Shown one piece after another: positions 1 through 8,085 of a DNA stretch of 64,000 bases. Both the position numbers and the translations under genes were made by a program. The DNA comes from Lysobacterales bacterium (GTDB lineage Bacteria > Pseudomonadota > Gammaproteobacteria > Xanthomonadales > SZUA-5): the NCBI GenBank assembly GCA_019187485.1, contig JABAQR010000031.1, forward strand, positions 1-64,000, in the 5' to 3' direction. Within the stretch, counting starts at the first letter, position 1. Each line of letters begins with the position of its first letter. The notes below the pieces were generated by a model. The model was not told the origin of the DNA, searched no databases, and saw only the letters and a list, made by a program, of their open reading frames with translations.

Positions 1-93
1 GCCGACGGCGCCGCCGCTCCGGCCGATGCGACCGCGGCTCCGGCCGACGGCGCCGCCGCCCCGGCGACCGAAGAGAAGCCGGCCGGCCAGTAA
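1..93 (+). CDS. C-terminal tail of an Ala/Pro-rich protein (partial)
   Basis: Reading frame 1 is open from the window edge to a TAA at 91-93 and encodes 30 residues made almost only of Ala, Pro, Asp, Gly and Thr, ending EEKPAGQ. Such tails occur on ribosomal proteins and other highly expressed proteins in GC-rich bacteria, but nothing here identifies the parent. The frame is preferred because a strong terminator follows the stop codon within 30 nt. The 5' part lies outside the window. Confidence 0.6.
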   Translation, partial: ADGAAAPADATAAPADGAAAPATEEKPAGQ

Positions 94-117
94 GCCGACC
101 GCTGCTCCGGCGATCCA

Positions 118-158
118 CACGAAGCCCGGCCATGCGCCGGGCTTCGTGCTTTCTGTTC
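118..158 (+). terminator. Rho-independent terminator
   Basis: Perfect 13-bp stem (118-130 with 136-148), 5-nt loop, then a T-rich stretch (ctttctgttct). It lies just after the Ala/Pro-rich reading frame and should end that transcript. Confidence 0.8.
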
Positions 159-193
159 TATGCTGCGGCGCAGTTCCGCTGAACGATGGTCCC

Positions 194-583
194 ATGCGAA
201 GCATCCCGCTGCTGCTGATCCCGGCGATCCTCGTGCACGCCTTGCTGCTCGGTGGCGGCGGCTTCGCGCAGTCCTGGTTTTCCGCGACCCTGCCATCGGG
301 TGCCACATTCGTGCTGGACGCTGGCACGGCGGTTCTGGCCGTGGCGCTGGTGACGCTGTTCGCGGAGGTCTTCAAGGCCACTCACAGCAGCCGGGCCTCC
401 TTCCTGGACCACTTGCTGTCGCTGCTGCTGTTCGTCCTGCTGTTGCTCGAGTTCCTGCTGTGGAAAGCGGCCGGCCATCCGGTCGTGGCGCTGCTCGTAC
501 TGATGGCCTTGGTCGATGTGATCGCCGGTTTCGCGGTCGGGATCGCGGTCGCGCGCCGAGACGTCGGCTTCGTGCGCGAGTAA
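194..583 (+). CDS. small integral membrane protein, function unknown
   Basis: 129 residues from the ATG at 194. Hydrophobic segments lie near residues 4-22, 40-58, 70-90 and 95-115, so three or four membrane helices are expected, with a short charged C-terminus (ARRDVGFVRE). The frame stays open upstream to base 26, but the upstream part is Arg/Pro-rich and runs through the terminator, so the ATG at 194 was chosen. No family was recognised. It stands alone between a terminator and a repeat-bearing spacer. Confidence 0.65.
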   Translation: MRSIPLLLIPAILVHALLLGGGGFAQSWFSATLPSGATFVLDAGTAVLAVALVTLFAEVFKATHSSRASFLDHLLSLLLFVLLLLEFLLWKAAGHPVVALLVLMALVDVIAGFAVGIAVARRDVGFVRE

Positions 584-662
584 TGTTCACCGTGGTGACC
601 AGACCCGCGAGCGATGAACCGCCGAAACTCCGTCCGGAGTCGATGGGCGACTGGACGCACAA

Positions 663-740
663 GACGCAAAGGGTAAAAACAGGGACACGAAGTGAAGCAG
701 GAGAAGATCACTCTTTGCTCCTTCTGCATCCTTTGCGCCC
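663..740. repeat. intergenic inverted repeat, cgcaaagg family
   Basis: The arms carry cgcaaagg (665-672) and its complement cctttgcg (730-737), each extended by imperfectly matching purine-rich or pyrimidine-rich sequence. The rest of the 584-809 spacer shows nothing recognisable. The same core word occurs in elements at 41232 and 48126. The role is unknown; a transcript hairpin is possible. Confidence 0.5.
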
Positions 741-809
741 CCAAAGCTGACACAGCGGGCAGTGCGACTGTCCGACCATCCCCCTGAAGCCATTCCCCGG
801 GACTCCCCG

Positions 810-2417
810 ATGCCCGTGATTGAATCGCAGATCGACACCCGCGCGCCGGATTACGCCGCCAACGCCGCGCAGATGCGCGCGCTGGTCGAGGACCTGCACG
901 CGCAACTGCACCGTGTGGCGCTCGGCGGCGGTGACAAGGCACGAGCCAAGCACACTGAACGCGGCAAGCTGCTGCCGCGCGAGCGCATCCGCGGCCTGCT
1001 GGATCCCGGCTCGCCCTTCCTCGAACTGTCGCCGCTCGCGGCACACGGGATGTACGAGGACCAGGCGCCGTGCGCCGGGGTGATCACCGGCATCGGCCGG
1101 GTGGCGGGTACCGAGTGCGTGATCGTCGCCAACGACGCCACGGTCAAGGGCGGCACCTACTTCCCGATGACGGTGAAGAAGCACCTGCGGGCGCAGGAAG
1201 TGGCGCTGGAGAATGCCCTGCCCTGCGTCTATCTGGTCGACTCCGGCGGCGCCTTCCTGCCGCTGCAGGACGAGGTCTTCCCCGACCGCGAACACTTCGG
1301 CCGGATCTTCTACAACCAGGCGCGCCTGTCCGCACGCAACATCCCGCAGGTGGCGGTGGTGATGGGCTCGTGCACCGCCGGCGGCGCCTATGTGCCGGCG
1401 ATGAGCGACGAGACCGTGATCGTGCGCGAGCAGGGCACGATCTTCCTCGGCGGCCCGCCGCTGGTGAAGGCGGCGACCGGCGAGGTGGTGGATGCCGAAT
1501 CGCTCGGCGGCGCCGAGGTGCACACCAGCATTTCCGGCGTGGCCGATCATTTCGCGGAGAACGACGCGCATGCACTCGGCATCGCGCGCGAGATCGTCGC
1601 CCACCTCAACCGGCGCAAGCCGATGCCGCTCGCGCTGCGCGAACCGGTGACGCCGTGCTACGCGAGCGAGGAGATCTACGGCATCGTGCCGCGCGACACG
1701 CGCATCCCCTTCGACATCCGCGAGATCATCGCGCGCATCGTCGACGGCTCCGAGCTCGCCGAGTTCAAGGCGCGCTACGGCAAGACCCTGGTCTGCGGCT
1801 TCGCCCACATCCACGGCTACCCGGTCGGAATCGTCGCCAACAACGGCATCCTGTTCGCCGAGAGCGCCTTGAAGGGCGCGCACTTCATCGAACTGTGCAA
1901 CCAGCGCAACATTCCGCTGGTGTTCCTGCAGAACATCACCGGCTTCATGGTCGGCCGCAAGTACGAGAACGCCGGCATCGCCAGGGATGGCGCGAAGATG
2001 GTCACCGCGGTGGCCTGCTCGCACGTGCCCAAGTTCACGGTGATCATCGGCGGCAGCTTCGGCGCCGGCAATTACGCGATGTGCGGCCGCGGCTACCAGC
2101 CGCGCTTTTTGTGGATGTGGCCGAACGCGCGCATCAGTGTGATGGGCGGGGAACAGGCCGCCAGCGTACTCGCGACCGTGCGCCGCGATGGCCTGGAGGC
2201 CGCCGGCAAGGACTGGCCGAAGGACGAGGAAGAGGCCTTCAAGGCGCCGATCCGCGCCCAGTACGAACGCCAGGGCCACCCCTACTACGCCAGCGCGCGC
2301 CTGTGGGACGACGGCATCATCGACCCCGCCGACACCCGCCGCGTGCTGGGCCTCGCGATTTCGGCCAGCATGAACGCGCCGATCGAGCAGGATCGTTTCG
2401 GCGTGTTCCGGATGTAG
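810..2417 (+). CDS. liuB: methylcrotonyl-CoA carboxylase, carboxyltransferase (beta) subunit
   Basis: 535 residues, the usual length for LiuB/MccB. It is a biotin-dependent carboxyltransferase that carboxylates 3-methylcrotonyl-CoA in leucine and isovalerate breakdown. The carboxyltransferase signatures [16 protein letters not shown] (about residues 186-201), [16 protein letters not shown] (about 211-226) and [20 protein letters not shown] (about 413-432) are intact and fit the MCC subgroup better than PCC or ACC. The ATG at 810 was chosen over an in-frame start at 762 because it gives the family N-terminus (MPVIES). The alpha (biotin) subunit and other liu genes are not downstream; they may lie upstream of the window or elsewhere. 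Confidence 0.9.
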   Translation: MPVIESQIDTRAPDYAANAAQMRALVEDLHAQLHRVALGGGDKARAKHTERGKLLPRERIRGLLDPGSPFLELSPLAAHGMYEDQAPCAGVITGIGRVAGTECVIVANDATVKGGTYFPMTVKKHLRAQEVALENALPCVYLVDSGGAFLPLQDEVFPDREHFGRIFYNQARLSARNIPQVAVVMGSCTAGGAYVPAMSDETVIVREQGTIFLGGPPLVKAATGEVVDAESLGGAEVHTSISGVADHFAENDAHALGIAREIVAHLNRRKPMPLALREPVTPCYASEEIYGIVPRDTRIPFDIREIIARIVDGSELAEFKARYGKTLVCGFAHIHGYPVGIVANNGILFAESALKGAHFIELCNQRNIPLVFLQNITGFMVGRKYENAGIARDGAKMVTAVACSHVPKFTVIIGGSFGAGNYAMCGRGYQPRFLWMWPNARISVMGGEQAASVLATVRRDGLEAAGKDWPKDEEEAFKAPIRAQYERQGHPYYASARLWDDGIIDPADTRRVLGLAISASMNAPIEQDRFGVFRM

Positions 2418-2430
2418 CTGGAAAGCAAAT

Positions 2431-2552
2431 GCGGGGCTGGGGAGCGGGGCTGGGGTGCCGGGGTGCATCGGCCACGGCTCCGCGTAGACTCGGACGCGCG
2501 TTTCCGCTTCCCGCTTTCTCCCGATCCTGCTTTCCCCAGTCCCCAGCCCCGC
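2431..2552. repeat. intergenic inverted repeat, gcgggg family
   Basis: gcggggctgggga at 2431-2443 is perfectly complementary to 2540-2552 (13 bp). The left arm carries a second partial copy of the unit. It fills the spacer after liuB and reaches to within 14 nt of the next start codon. Related G-rich arms occur at 26912 and 43101. Confidence 0.65.
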
Positions 2553-2565
2553 TCTCGCTGCCCCC

Positions 2566-3321
2566 ATGTCCTGGCCCTGGAGCACCATCGGCTTACCGAG
2601 CGACGCCACCCCAGCGGAGATCCGAGCCGCCTTCGGCGCGTGGAAGCGCAAGCTGGAAACCGGCGAAGTCACCGGCTCGGCGCGCGACACCTTCGAGATC
2701 GAGCGTGCGTTCGAGACCGCGATCGAACTCGCTGGGGAACGCGATCCCTCGCACCTCGACGCCAGCCAGTACCCGGATCCCTGGCGCGATCCCGATGCGC
2801 CGTCGGCCGCGCAGCCACCCGCGCTGCGTCCGGAACATCCGCCGCTCGCATCCGCCGACGTGCTGGCCACCACCATCCTCGGCCTGGTGCGCCAGTCCGC
2901 GGACTTCGACGACTTCGCCGCCGCGCTCGGCCGCGTGCGCGCCTTCGACGATGCCGCCACGCGCGAGGGCGCCGACCGCTGCCTGCGCGACTGGCTGGTC
3001 GACGGCGGTTCACTGACGCCGTTGCAAGTGGTGCGACTGGCCCGCGTCTTCGGATGGCAACCGGAAACAGCGCCGCTGCAGGAAGTCGACCGCGACGACG
3101 TCTGGCGCTCGCTCGTGCGTCAGGCACATGCGATCGTGTCGCCGCCGGATCCGGAGTACACCGAACACATCGGACGCACCTTCCTGATCGTCGGCGCCGT
3201 CGCCGCGGTCCTGCTCGCCGCATTGCTGCTGCCGCGCGTGCTGGCCAGCGGTCTGCGCATCCTCGTGCCGATAGTGCTCGCCGGGATCGCAGCCTGGGTG
3301 CTGATCCAGTGGCGACGCTGA
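2566..3321 (+). CDS. J-domain-like N-terminus with C-terminal membrane helices, unknown function
   Basis: 251 residues. The first 60 or so (IGLPSDATPAEIRAAFGAWK) resemble helices I-II of a DnaJ J-domain, but no HPD tripeptide is visible, so stimulation of an Hsp70 ATPase is doubtful. A Pro-rich linker (about 75-95) and an alpha-helical middle follow. Two hydrophobic segments near the C-terminus (about 203-222 and 226-245) end in QWRR. Topology suggests a tail-anchored cytoplasmic protein. The start ATG follows the 2431-2552 repeat directly, with no clear ribosome-binding site. Confidence 0.6.
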   Translation: MSWPWSTIGLPSDATPAEIRAAFGAWKRKLETGEVTGSARDTFEIERAFETAIELAGERDPSHLDASQYPDPWRDPDAPSAAQPPALRPEHPPLASADVLATTILGLVRQSADFDDFAAALGRVRAFDDAATREGADRCLRDWLVDGGSLTPLQVVRLARVFGWQPETAPLQEVDRDDVWRSLVRQAHAIVSPPDPEYTEHIGRTFLIVGAVAAVLLAALLLPRVLASGLRILVPIVLAGIAAWVLIQWRR

Positions 3322-3407
3322 ACGCTCGTGACCGGTCAACCCTCCGCGTGGCGCCGCGTTCCTGTCGATTGGCCTCGCCCCGAGGTCTCGCATCCCAAGG
3401 CACCCTC

Positions 3408-3821
3408 ATGGACACTCGCCACAAGCTTGCTCTCACCGCCGCGCTGCTGCTCGGCCTGCTCGCCGCTCCGCTGCACGCCGACAGCGCGCCGGGCGCACTC
3501 GCACCGGCGCTCGCCGGCGCCGCGACCACGCATGTCGAGCGCGGCGAGCGCGCGCGACGCCTGCTGCACGTCGCCGGCGACCCGGCACTCAGCGCGATCC
3601 GCCAGATGCGCCTGATCGAGCGCATCCACCTGCGTCAGAACCATCCGGAACGCGCGATCGCGATGTACCGCAGCGTGCTCGAGCGCACGCAGAACATCAT
3701 GATCCGCAACGTCGCCAACGCGCGTCTCGCGCAGTTGGTCGCGTGGCAGCCGCGCGATCACGATGCCGCACTGGCGGAGTTGCAACGCGGACTCGACGAG
3801 AACCTCGCGAAGGTACCGTAA
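3408..3821 (+). CDS. exported small helical protein, unknown function
   Basis: 137 residues from the ATG at 3408. A typical Sec signal peptide (MDTRHK, then a hydrophobic core, then LHA-DS) predicts cleavage near residue 25. The mature part is helical and TPR-like (ERAIAMYRSVLERTQNIMIRNV; DAALAELQRGLDENL), suggesting a periplasmic interaction protein. It ends 37 nt before the converging mazG. The frame extends far upstream without a plausible start, so the ATG with the signal peptide was chosen. Confidence 0.65.
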   Translation: MDTRHKLALTAALLLGLLAAPLHADSAPGALAPALAGAATTHVERGERARRLLHVAGDPALSAIRQMRLIERIHLRQNHPERAIAMYRSVLERTQNIMIRNVANARLAQLVAWQPRDHDAALAELQRGLDENLAKVP

Positions 3822-3858
3822 GGTCGGTGCGCCTGCTTCGTCGGTGTCCGGCGCGAGG

Positions 3859-4650
3859 CTAGAGTCGACCCTCGTGGTCCTGCTCGCGGGCCAGCGACCA
3901 CAACGCCTCCTGTTGCTTCAGCGGCATGCCTGCCAACGGCTGGCCTCGCAGTTCCATCCAGCGGAAGCGGCGCTCGAACTTGGCGTTGGCAGCGCGCAAC
4001 GCGCTGCCAGGGTCGATGTCGAGCTTGCGCGCGAGGTTGGACAGCACGAACAGCACGTCGCCGAATTCGTCCTCGAGCTTGCTGCGCGCGGCGCCGGCAT
4101 CGATCTCCGCGCGCAGCTCGCCCAACTCCTCGGTCAGCTTGTCCAGCACCTGGCTGATGCCAGGCCAGTCGAAGCCGATGCTGGCGGCGCGCTTCTGCAG
4201 CTTGCGCGCACGCAGCCACTCGGGCAGTCCGCGCGGGATGTCGGCGAGCAGGCTGGAATCGCCGCGTGCGGCGCGTTCGGCGGCCTTGTGTTGCTCCCAT
4301 CGCCGGGTCTGTTCGGCGGCATCGTCGACCGTCTCGTCGCCGAACACATGCGGGTGCCGGCGCACCATCTTGTCGCAGATCGCGGCGACCACGTCGGCGA
4401 AGCCGAAGGCACCCCGCTCGCTCGCCATCTGCGCGTGGAACACCACCTGCAGCAGCAGGTCGCCGAGTTCATCGCACAGGTCTTCGAGCGCGCCGCGTTC
4501 GATCGCATCGGCGACTTCGTAGGCCTCTTCGATCGTGTACGGCGCGATCGAGCGAAAATCCTGTTCGAGATCCCAGGGGCAGCCGCCCTGCGGATCGCGC
4601 AGGCGCGCCATGATCCGCAGCAGTTCGTCAATCGTGCAGCGCGAGACCAC
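3859..4650 (-). CDS. mazG: nucleoside triphosphate pyrophosphohydrolase MazG
   Basis: 263 residues from a GTG at 4650, the same length as E. coli MazG. It hydrolyses NTPs and dNTPs to NMP and PPi (house-cleaning; lowers ppGpp in E. coli). Two tandem MazG domains are visible. The first has YTIEEAYEVADAI and DELGDLLLQVVFHA, the second LTEELGELRAEI and DEFGDVLFVLSNLA, supplying the acidic Mg-binding clusters. It overlaps the 3' end of cysQ by 23 nt, as the last gene of nudE-cysQ-mazG. A longer frame to 4707 exists but adds residues not typical of the family. Confidence 0.9.
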   Translation of the reverse strand: MVSRCTIDELLRIMARLRDPQGGCPWDLEQDFRSIAPYTIEEAYEVADAIERGALEDLCDELGDLLLQVVFHAQMASERGAFGFADVVAAICDKMVRRHPHVFGDETVDDAAEQTRRWEQHKAAERAARGDSSLLADIPRGLPEWLRARKLQKRAASIGFDWPGISQVLDKLTEELGELRAEIDAGAARSKLEDEFGDVLFVLSNLARKLDIDPGSALRAANAKFERRFRWMELRGQPLAGMPLKQQEALWSLAREQDHEGRL

Positions 4651-5464
4651 GCAACCCCTCCAGCCACGGCCGCCCGGAATCGCCCCAGGCCAGGAAGTTG
4701 TGGACAATCACGCTGTCGCGGCGGTTGTAGCGCAGCGGTTCGCCATGCTCGTCGACCACCACGCCACCAGCCTGCTCGACCACGCACTGGCCGGCAGCGA
4801 CGTCCCACTCCGAGCAACGCGAAGCCAGCCGCGCATAGACGTCGAGCGCGCCCTCGGCGAGCCGGCCGAACTTCAGCGCGCTGCCCTGCGGCACGCGCTC
4901 CACCGGTCCGAGCGCGGCGTAGTAGGCCTCGACCGCGGCATTCCCATGCGATCGACTGGCCGCCACCCGCGGCAGGTCGGGACAGGGTCGCAGCACGCGG
5001 ATGGGCTGGCGGCCTCCCACATCGACGCGCCAGGCGCCAAGTCCGCTCGCCGCGTACCACAGCGTGCCGGAGGGTGGATGCAACAACAGACCCAGACGCA
5101 CCTCACCGTCTTCGATCAATGCGACGTTGATGCAGAACTCGCCATTGCGCTTGACGAACTCGCGGGTGCCGTCGAGCGGATCGACCAGCCACAGCCAGCG
5201 CGCATCCCGACGCGCGGCGAAGGCCTCCGGTCCGGATTCCTCGCTGAGCACCAGCGCGGCGGTGTCTAGCGGCGCCAACGCGGACGTCAGGCAGCGGTGC
5301 GATGCCAGGTCGGCCGCCGTCAGCGGCGAGGCATCGGACTTGTGCTCGACTTCGAAGCCACCGGTGTAGATGGCCATGATCCGATCCGCGGCCGTGCGCG
5401 CGGCCGCGCACGCAGCCGCGCCCAGTTGCTCCAGCGTCGAGGCGCTCCAGCGCGATGCACTCAT
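4628..5464 (-). CDS. cysQ: 3'(2'),5'-bisphosphate nucleotidase CysQ
   Basis: 278 residues of the inositol-monophosphatase superfamily. It removes the 3'-phosphate from PAP, the by-product of PAPS reduction in sulfate assimilation. Metal-site motifs SEESG (74-78), DPLDGT (95-100) and SEWDVAAGQCVVEQAGG near the C-terminus are intact; REFVKRNGEFCINVALI is typical of CysQ. The ATG at 5464 overlaps the nudE stop as ATGA, which fixes the start. The sulfate-activation genes it serves (cysD, cysNC) are 40 kb away in this window. Confidence 0.9.
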   Translation of the reverse strand: MSASRWSASTLEQLGAAACAAARTAADRIMAIYTGGFEVEHKSDASPLTAADLASHRCLTSALAPLDTAALVLSEESGPEAFAARRDARWLWLVDPLDGTREFVKRNGEFCINVALIEDGEVRLGLLLHPPSGTLWYAASGLGAWRVDVGGRQPIRVLRPCPDLPRVAASRSHGNAAVEAYYAALGPVERVPQGSALKFGRLAEGALDVYARLASRCSEWDVAAGQCVVEQAGGVVVDEHGEPLRYNRRDSVIVHNFLAWGDSGRPWLEGLRGLALHD

Positions 5465-6009
5465 CCGCCGCGCACTCGCTGGATCCACTCGCGCGCCAGG
5501 AACAGCGCGGCCATCGCGCGGCCTTCACTGAATTCGTCCAGCGTCAGCAATCGATGCAGCTCGGCGAGCTTCCACGGCAGCACCTCGATCTCCTCGGGCT
5601 CATCGCCAGGCAGGCGTTCCTCGTACAGATCCTGCGCGACCAGCACGTGCGCGATGTGGCTCATGTAGGTCGGCGCCAGCGACAAAGTGCGCAGCAGGAA
5701 CAGTTCGCGCGCCCCGTACCCGGTTTCTTCCTTGAGTTCGCGCTGCGCGCCCTCCATCAGAGTCTCGCCGGGATCGACGCGCCCGCGCGGCAGGCCGAGT
5801 TCGTAGCGATGCAGGCCGGCCGCGTACTCGCGCGTCAGCAGCACCGTCTCGTGGTCGAGAAAGGGCACGATCACGACGACCTGGCGCCCCGAGCCGAGGA
5901 TGCGCTCGTAGATGCGGCGTTCGCCGTTGGCGAACTCCAGGTCCATCTGTTCGATCTTGTAACGCGGGTCGACCAGCCTGCTGGCGTGGATGCGGGGCAG
6001 TGATTTCAT
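5461..6009 (-). CDS. nudE: ADP compounds hydrolase NudE (Nudix)
   Basis: 182 residues. It hydrolyses ADP-ribose, Ap3A and NADH-type dinucleotides. A complete Nudix box runs from G76 to G97, with E82, R90, E91, E94 and E95 in place, followed by the NudE-like stretch TLSLAPTYMSHIAHVLVAQDL and GDEPEEIEVLPW. First gene of nudE-cysQ-mazG, coupled to cysQ by ATGA. It lies 62 nt after the HisN-type phosphatase, so it may share the long upstream transcript. The nudE-cysQ pairing is common in gammaproteobacteria. Confidence 0.9.
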   Translation of the reverse strand: MKSLPRIHASRLVDPRYKIEQMDLEFANGERRIYERILGSGRQVVVIVPFLDHETVLLTREYAAGLHRYELGLPRGRVDPGETLMEGAQRELKEETGYGARELFLLRTLSLAPTYMSHIAHVLVAQDLYEERLPGDEPEEIEVLPWKLAELHRLLTLDEFSEGRAMAALFLAREWIQRVRGG

Positions 6010-6071
6010 TCGCCGAGTCTAACCGCTGGCGGGCCTCGCTCGCCCTGTCGCGTCCCCGCGTCGAATCGGCG

Positions 6072-6842
6072 TCACGACCGAAGCCTGGCCAGCGCGTGCG
6101 CGTGCATCGCCGGGGTGCCGGCGAGCACGCTGGTGGTGGCGAGGCCGACCTCGCACCCGGCGAGGTCGGTGAACACCCCGCCGGCCTCGCGCACGATCAC
6201 CGCGAGCGCGGCGATGTCGAGGATGTTGACGTCGCTTTCGAGCACACAGTCGAGGCGGCCGCTGGCGAGCAGGTGGTAGTGGTAGTAGTCGCCGTAGCCT
6301 CGCGTGCGATGGGCGCCTTCGACCAGGCTCGCCAGGCGCTGCCAGCCGGAGCCGCGCGCGAGGGTCTTCAGATTGCCGGTGGACAAGGTCGCGCGCGACC
6401 AGTCCGCGATGTCGGAGACGCGACAGCGCACACCGTTCAGCCAGGCGCCGCCGCCACGGCGGGCCCAGGCGATCTCTCCCGCCGCGCTCGCATGGGAGAC
6501 GCCGAGCACCAGTTCACCGCGGTGCATCAACGCGATCTGGGTGGAGAACATCGGGTAGCCGCGCACGAAGCTCTTGGTGCCGTCGATCGGGTCGACCAGC
6601 CACAGCCAGTCGCCACTGCCGGTGGTGCCGCCTTCCTCGCCGTGGATCGCGTGCCCGGGAAAGGCCGCGGCCAGGATCTCGCGAATGATGCGCTCGCTGC
6701 CCTCATCGGCTTCGGTGACCGGTGTCGAGTCGGCCTTGACGCGCACTTCGGCGCCCACCGCGTACCAGTGGTTGATCGCCGCGCCGGCGGCGAGCGCGGC
6801 ATTGCGCGCGACCGCCAGCGCGTGGTCGAGATCGAGATTCAC
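6072..6842 (-). CDS. hisN: histidinol-phosphatase-type inositol monophosphatase family protein
   Basis: 256 residues from a GTG at 6842 that overlaps the gspN stop as GTGA. Superfamily motifs are GEEGG (68-72), WLVDPIDGTKSFVRG (DPIDGT 84-89) and NILDIAALAVIVREAGGVFTD. The GYGDYYHYHLLASGRLD segment and overall pattern match HisN-type histidinol-phosphate phosphatases more closely than SuhB or CysQ. It may supply the dephosphorylation step of histidine synthesis. The usual WD of the second metal motif is LD here. Its coupling to secretion genes is probably positional rather than functional. Substrate is inferred, not shown. Confidence 0.75.
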   Translation of the reverse strand: MNLDLDHALAVARNAALAAGAAINHWYAVGAEVRVKADSTPVTEADEGSERIIREILAAAFPGHAIHGEEGGTTGSGDWLWLVDPIDGTKSFVRGYPMFSTQIALMHRGELVLGVSHASAAGEIAWARRGGGAWLNGVRCRVSDIADWSRATLSTGNLKTLARGSGWQRLASLVEGAHRTRGYGDYYHYHLLASGRLDCVLESDVNILDIAALAVIVREAGGVFTDLAGCEVGLATTSVLAGTPAMHAHALARLRS

Positions 6843-7612
6843 AGGTGCACCTCCGTGGGCTCGATGCGCCCTTCGATCCGCAGCAGACGACCCCCTTCCG
6901 GACGTGGCTCGCCGATCCACCGCAGGGCCTCGACCACCGGTCCCGCCGCGACCCGCGGCAGCAACACGACCTCGCTGCGGTAGCTGCCCTGGTCGATCAG
7001 GGCGCTGCCGCGGATCTCGACCTCGCCATCGCCGCCGTCGGCGATGTTCGCCTGAATGCGTCCGTCGCGTCCGCGCGCATCGATCATCAGCGTCCCCAGG
7101 CGCGCCACCACGGTCCCGCGCACACCGGCCTCGATCCACTCGATGCGCGCCTCCAGCGCCTCCGGCCAACCGTTTGCGGCGAGCGTCAGGCTGGCGCCAC
7201 GCACGCGCAAGCGACCGGTCGGCTCCAACGCGGGGATGGCGAGCGCCGGAGCCAGCCAGTTGGCATCGGCATCGACCTCCAGATGCTCGATGCGCACGCG
7301 GCCTTCGCCGGCGTCCGCCAGATCCGCGTCGAGCTTGAGCCCGTCGCCATCGAGGCTGAGCTGCGCGGCCGGTCGGCCGCGCAGCAAGGACAGCGGAGCG
7401 ATCCGCCATTGCAGGCGGCCGAGCGCATGGCCGCGCAGGCTGGCGCGCACCGCCTGGCCGTTCCAGACGGTTCCGGACACGCCGTTGAGCTTCAAATCGG
7501 GCGCGCGTTCGCCCCACCAGCGCCACGCCAGCTGCGCCGGAAAGGTCGCCATCAGCACGCCGGCCAGCGCCAGCAGACCCGCAAGCGCGATCCACCACCA
7601 GGTCTTCTTCAT
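6839..7612 (-). CDS. gspN: type II secretion system protein N
   Basis: 257 residues. One N-terminal membrane helix (WWWIALAGLLALAGVLMATF) is followed by a periplasmic beta-rich domain with NGVSGTVWNGQA, GRLQWRI and GRIQANI, the pattern of GspN/XpsN, which links inner-membrane and outer-membrane parts of the secreton. Start ATG overlaps the gspM stop (ATGA). In xanthomonads gspN is normally followed by gspD (secretin); here a HisN-type phosphatase follows. Confidence 0.85.
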   Translation of the reverse strand: MKKTWWWIALAGLLALAGVLMATFPAQLAWRWWGERAPDLKLNGVSGTVWNGQAVRASLRGHALGRLQWRIAPLSLLRGRPAAQLSLDGDGLKLDADLADAGEGRVRIEHLEVDADANWLAPALAIPALEPTGRLRVRGASLTLAANGWPEALEARIEWIEAGVRGTVVARLGTLMIDARGRDGRIQANIADGGDGEVEIRGSALIDQGSYRSEVVLLPRVAAGPVVEALRWIGEPRPEGGRLLRIEGRIEPTEVHL

Positions 7613-8085
7613 CGGGAAATCTGCAAGATCATGCTGGTGTCGACCACGCCCGGTGCGAGCGCGCGGTCGACGGACCATTCGTGGAGATCGACGCCCTCCT
7701 CGCGATCGAGGGTCTCGATCCAGGCGCACAGGTGGTCGAAATCGACCCCGTCCATGCGCACGCGCACCCGGTTTTCGGCCAGCGGTTCGACCTGAGTCTG
7801 CGCATTCATCAGCGATGCGCTGCGGGCGGAACTGTCGATCAGCGCAAACAGCGAACGCACCGGGCGCGGCGCCTGCGACTGGCGCGCCAGCAGGATCGCA
7901 TCGACCTGCGCGCGGGCCTGCCCCAGTTGCTGCCGCAGGCCGACAATCGCGAGCTCGGCGCGATCGCGCTCGGCGGCCAGCGGGCGCAGCAGCAGCAACC
8001 ACCACAGCAATGCCGCGGTGAGCGCAGCCAGGGCCAGCAGCAAACGCCGCTCGCGCGCCTGCAGACCATTCCACCAGGCGTTCAA
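7609..8085 (-). CDS. gspM: type II secretion system protein M
   Basis: 158 residues. A short cytoplasmic N-terminus (MNAWWNGLQARERR) and one membrane helix (LLLALAALTAALLWWLLLL) precede a coiled region and a ferredoxin-like periplasmic domain (VEPLAENRVRVRMDGVDF). This is the expected GspM layout; GspM partners GspL in the inner-membrane platform. ATGA overlaps at both ends couple it to gspL and gspN. Confidence 0.85.
   Translation of the reverse strand: MNAWWNGLQARERRLLLALAALTAALLWWLLLLRPLAAERDRAELAIVGLRQQLGQARAQVDAILLARQSQAPRPVRSLFALIDSSARSASLMNAQTQVEPLAENRVRVRMDGVDFDHLCAWIETLDREEGVDLHEWSVDRALAPGVVDTSMILQISR

Noticed and set aside
708-2960. 750-codon open frame on the minus strand opposite liuB
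   Set aside because: It is the antisense shadow of a well-supported gene in GC-rich DNA; the translation is His/Arg/Ala/Val-rich without motifs.
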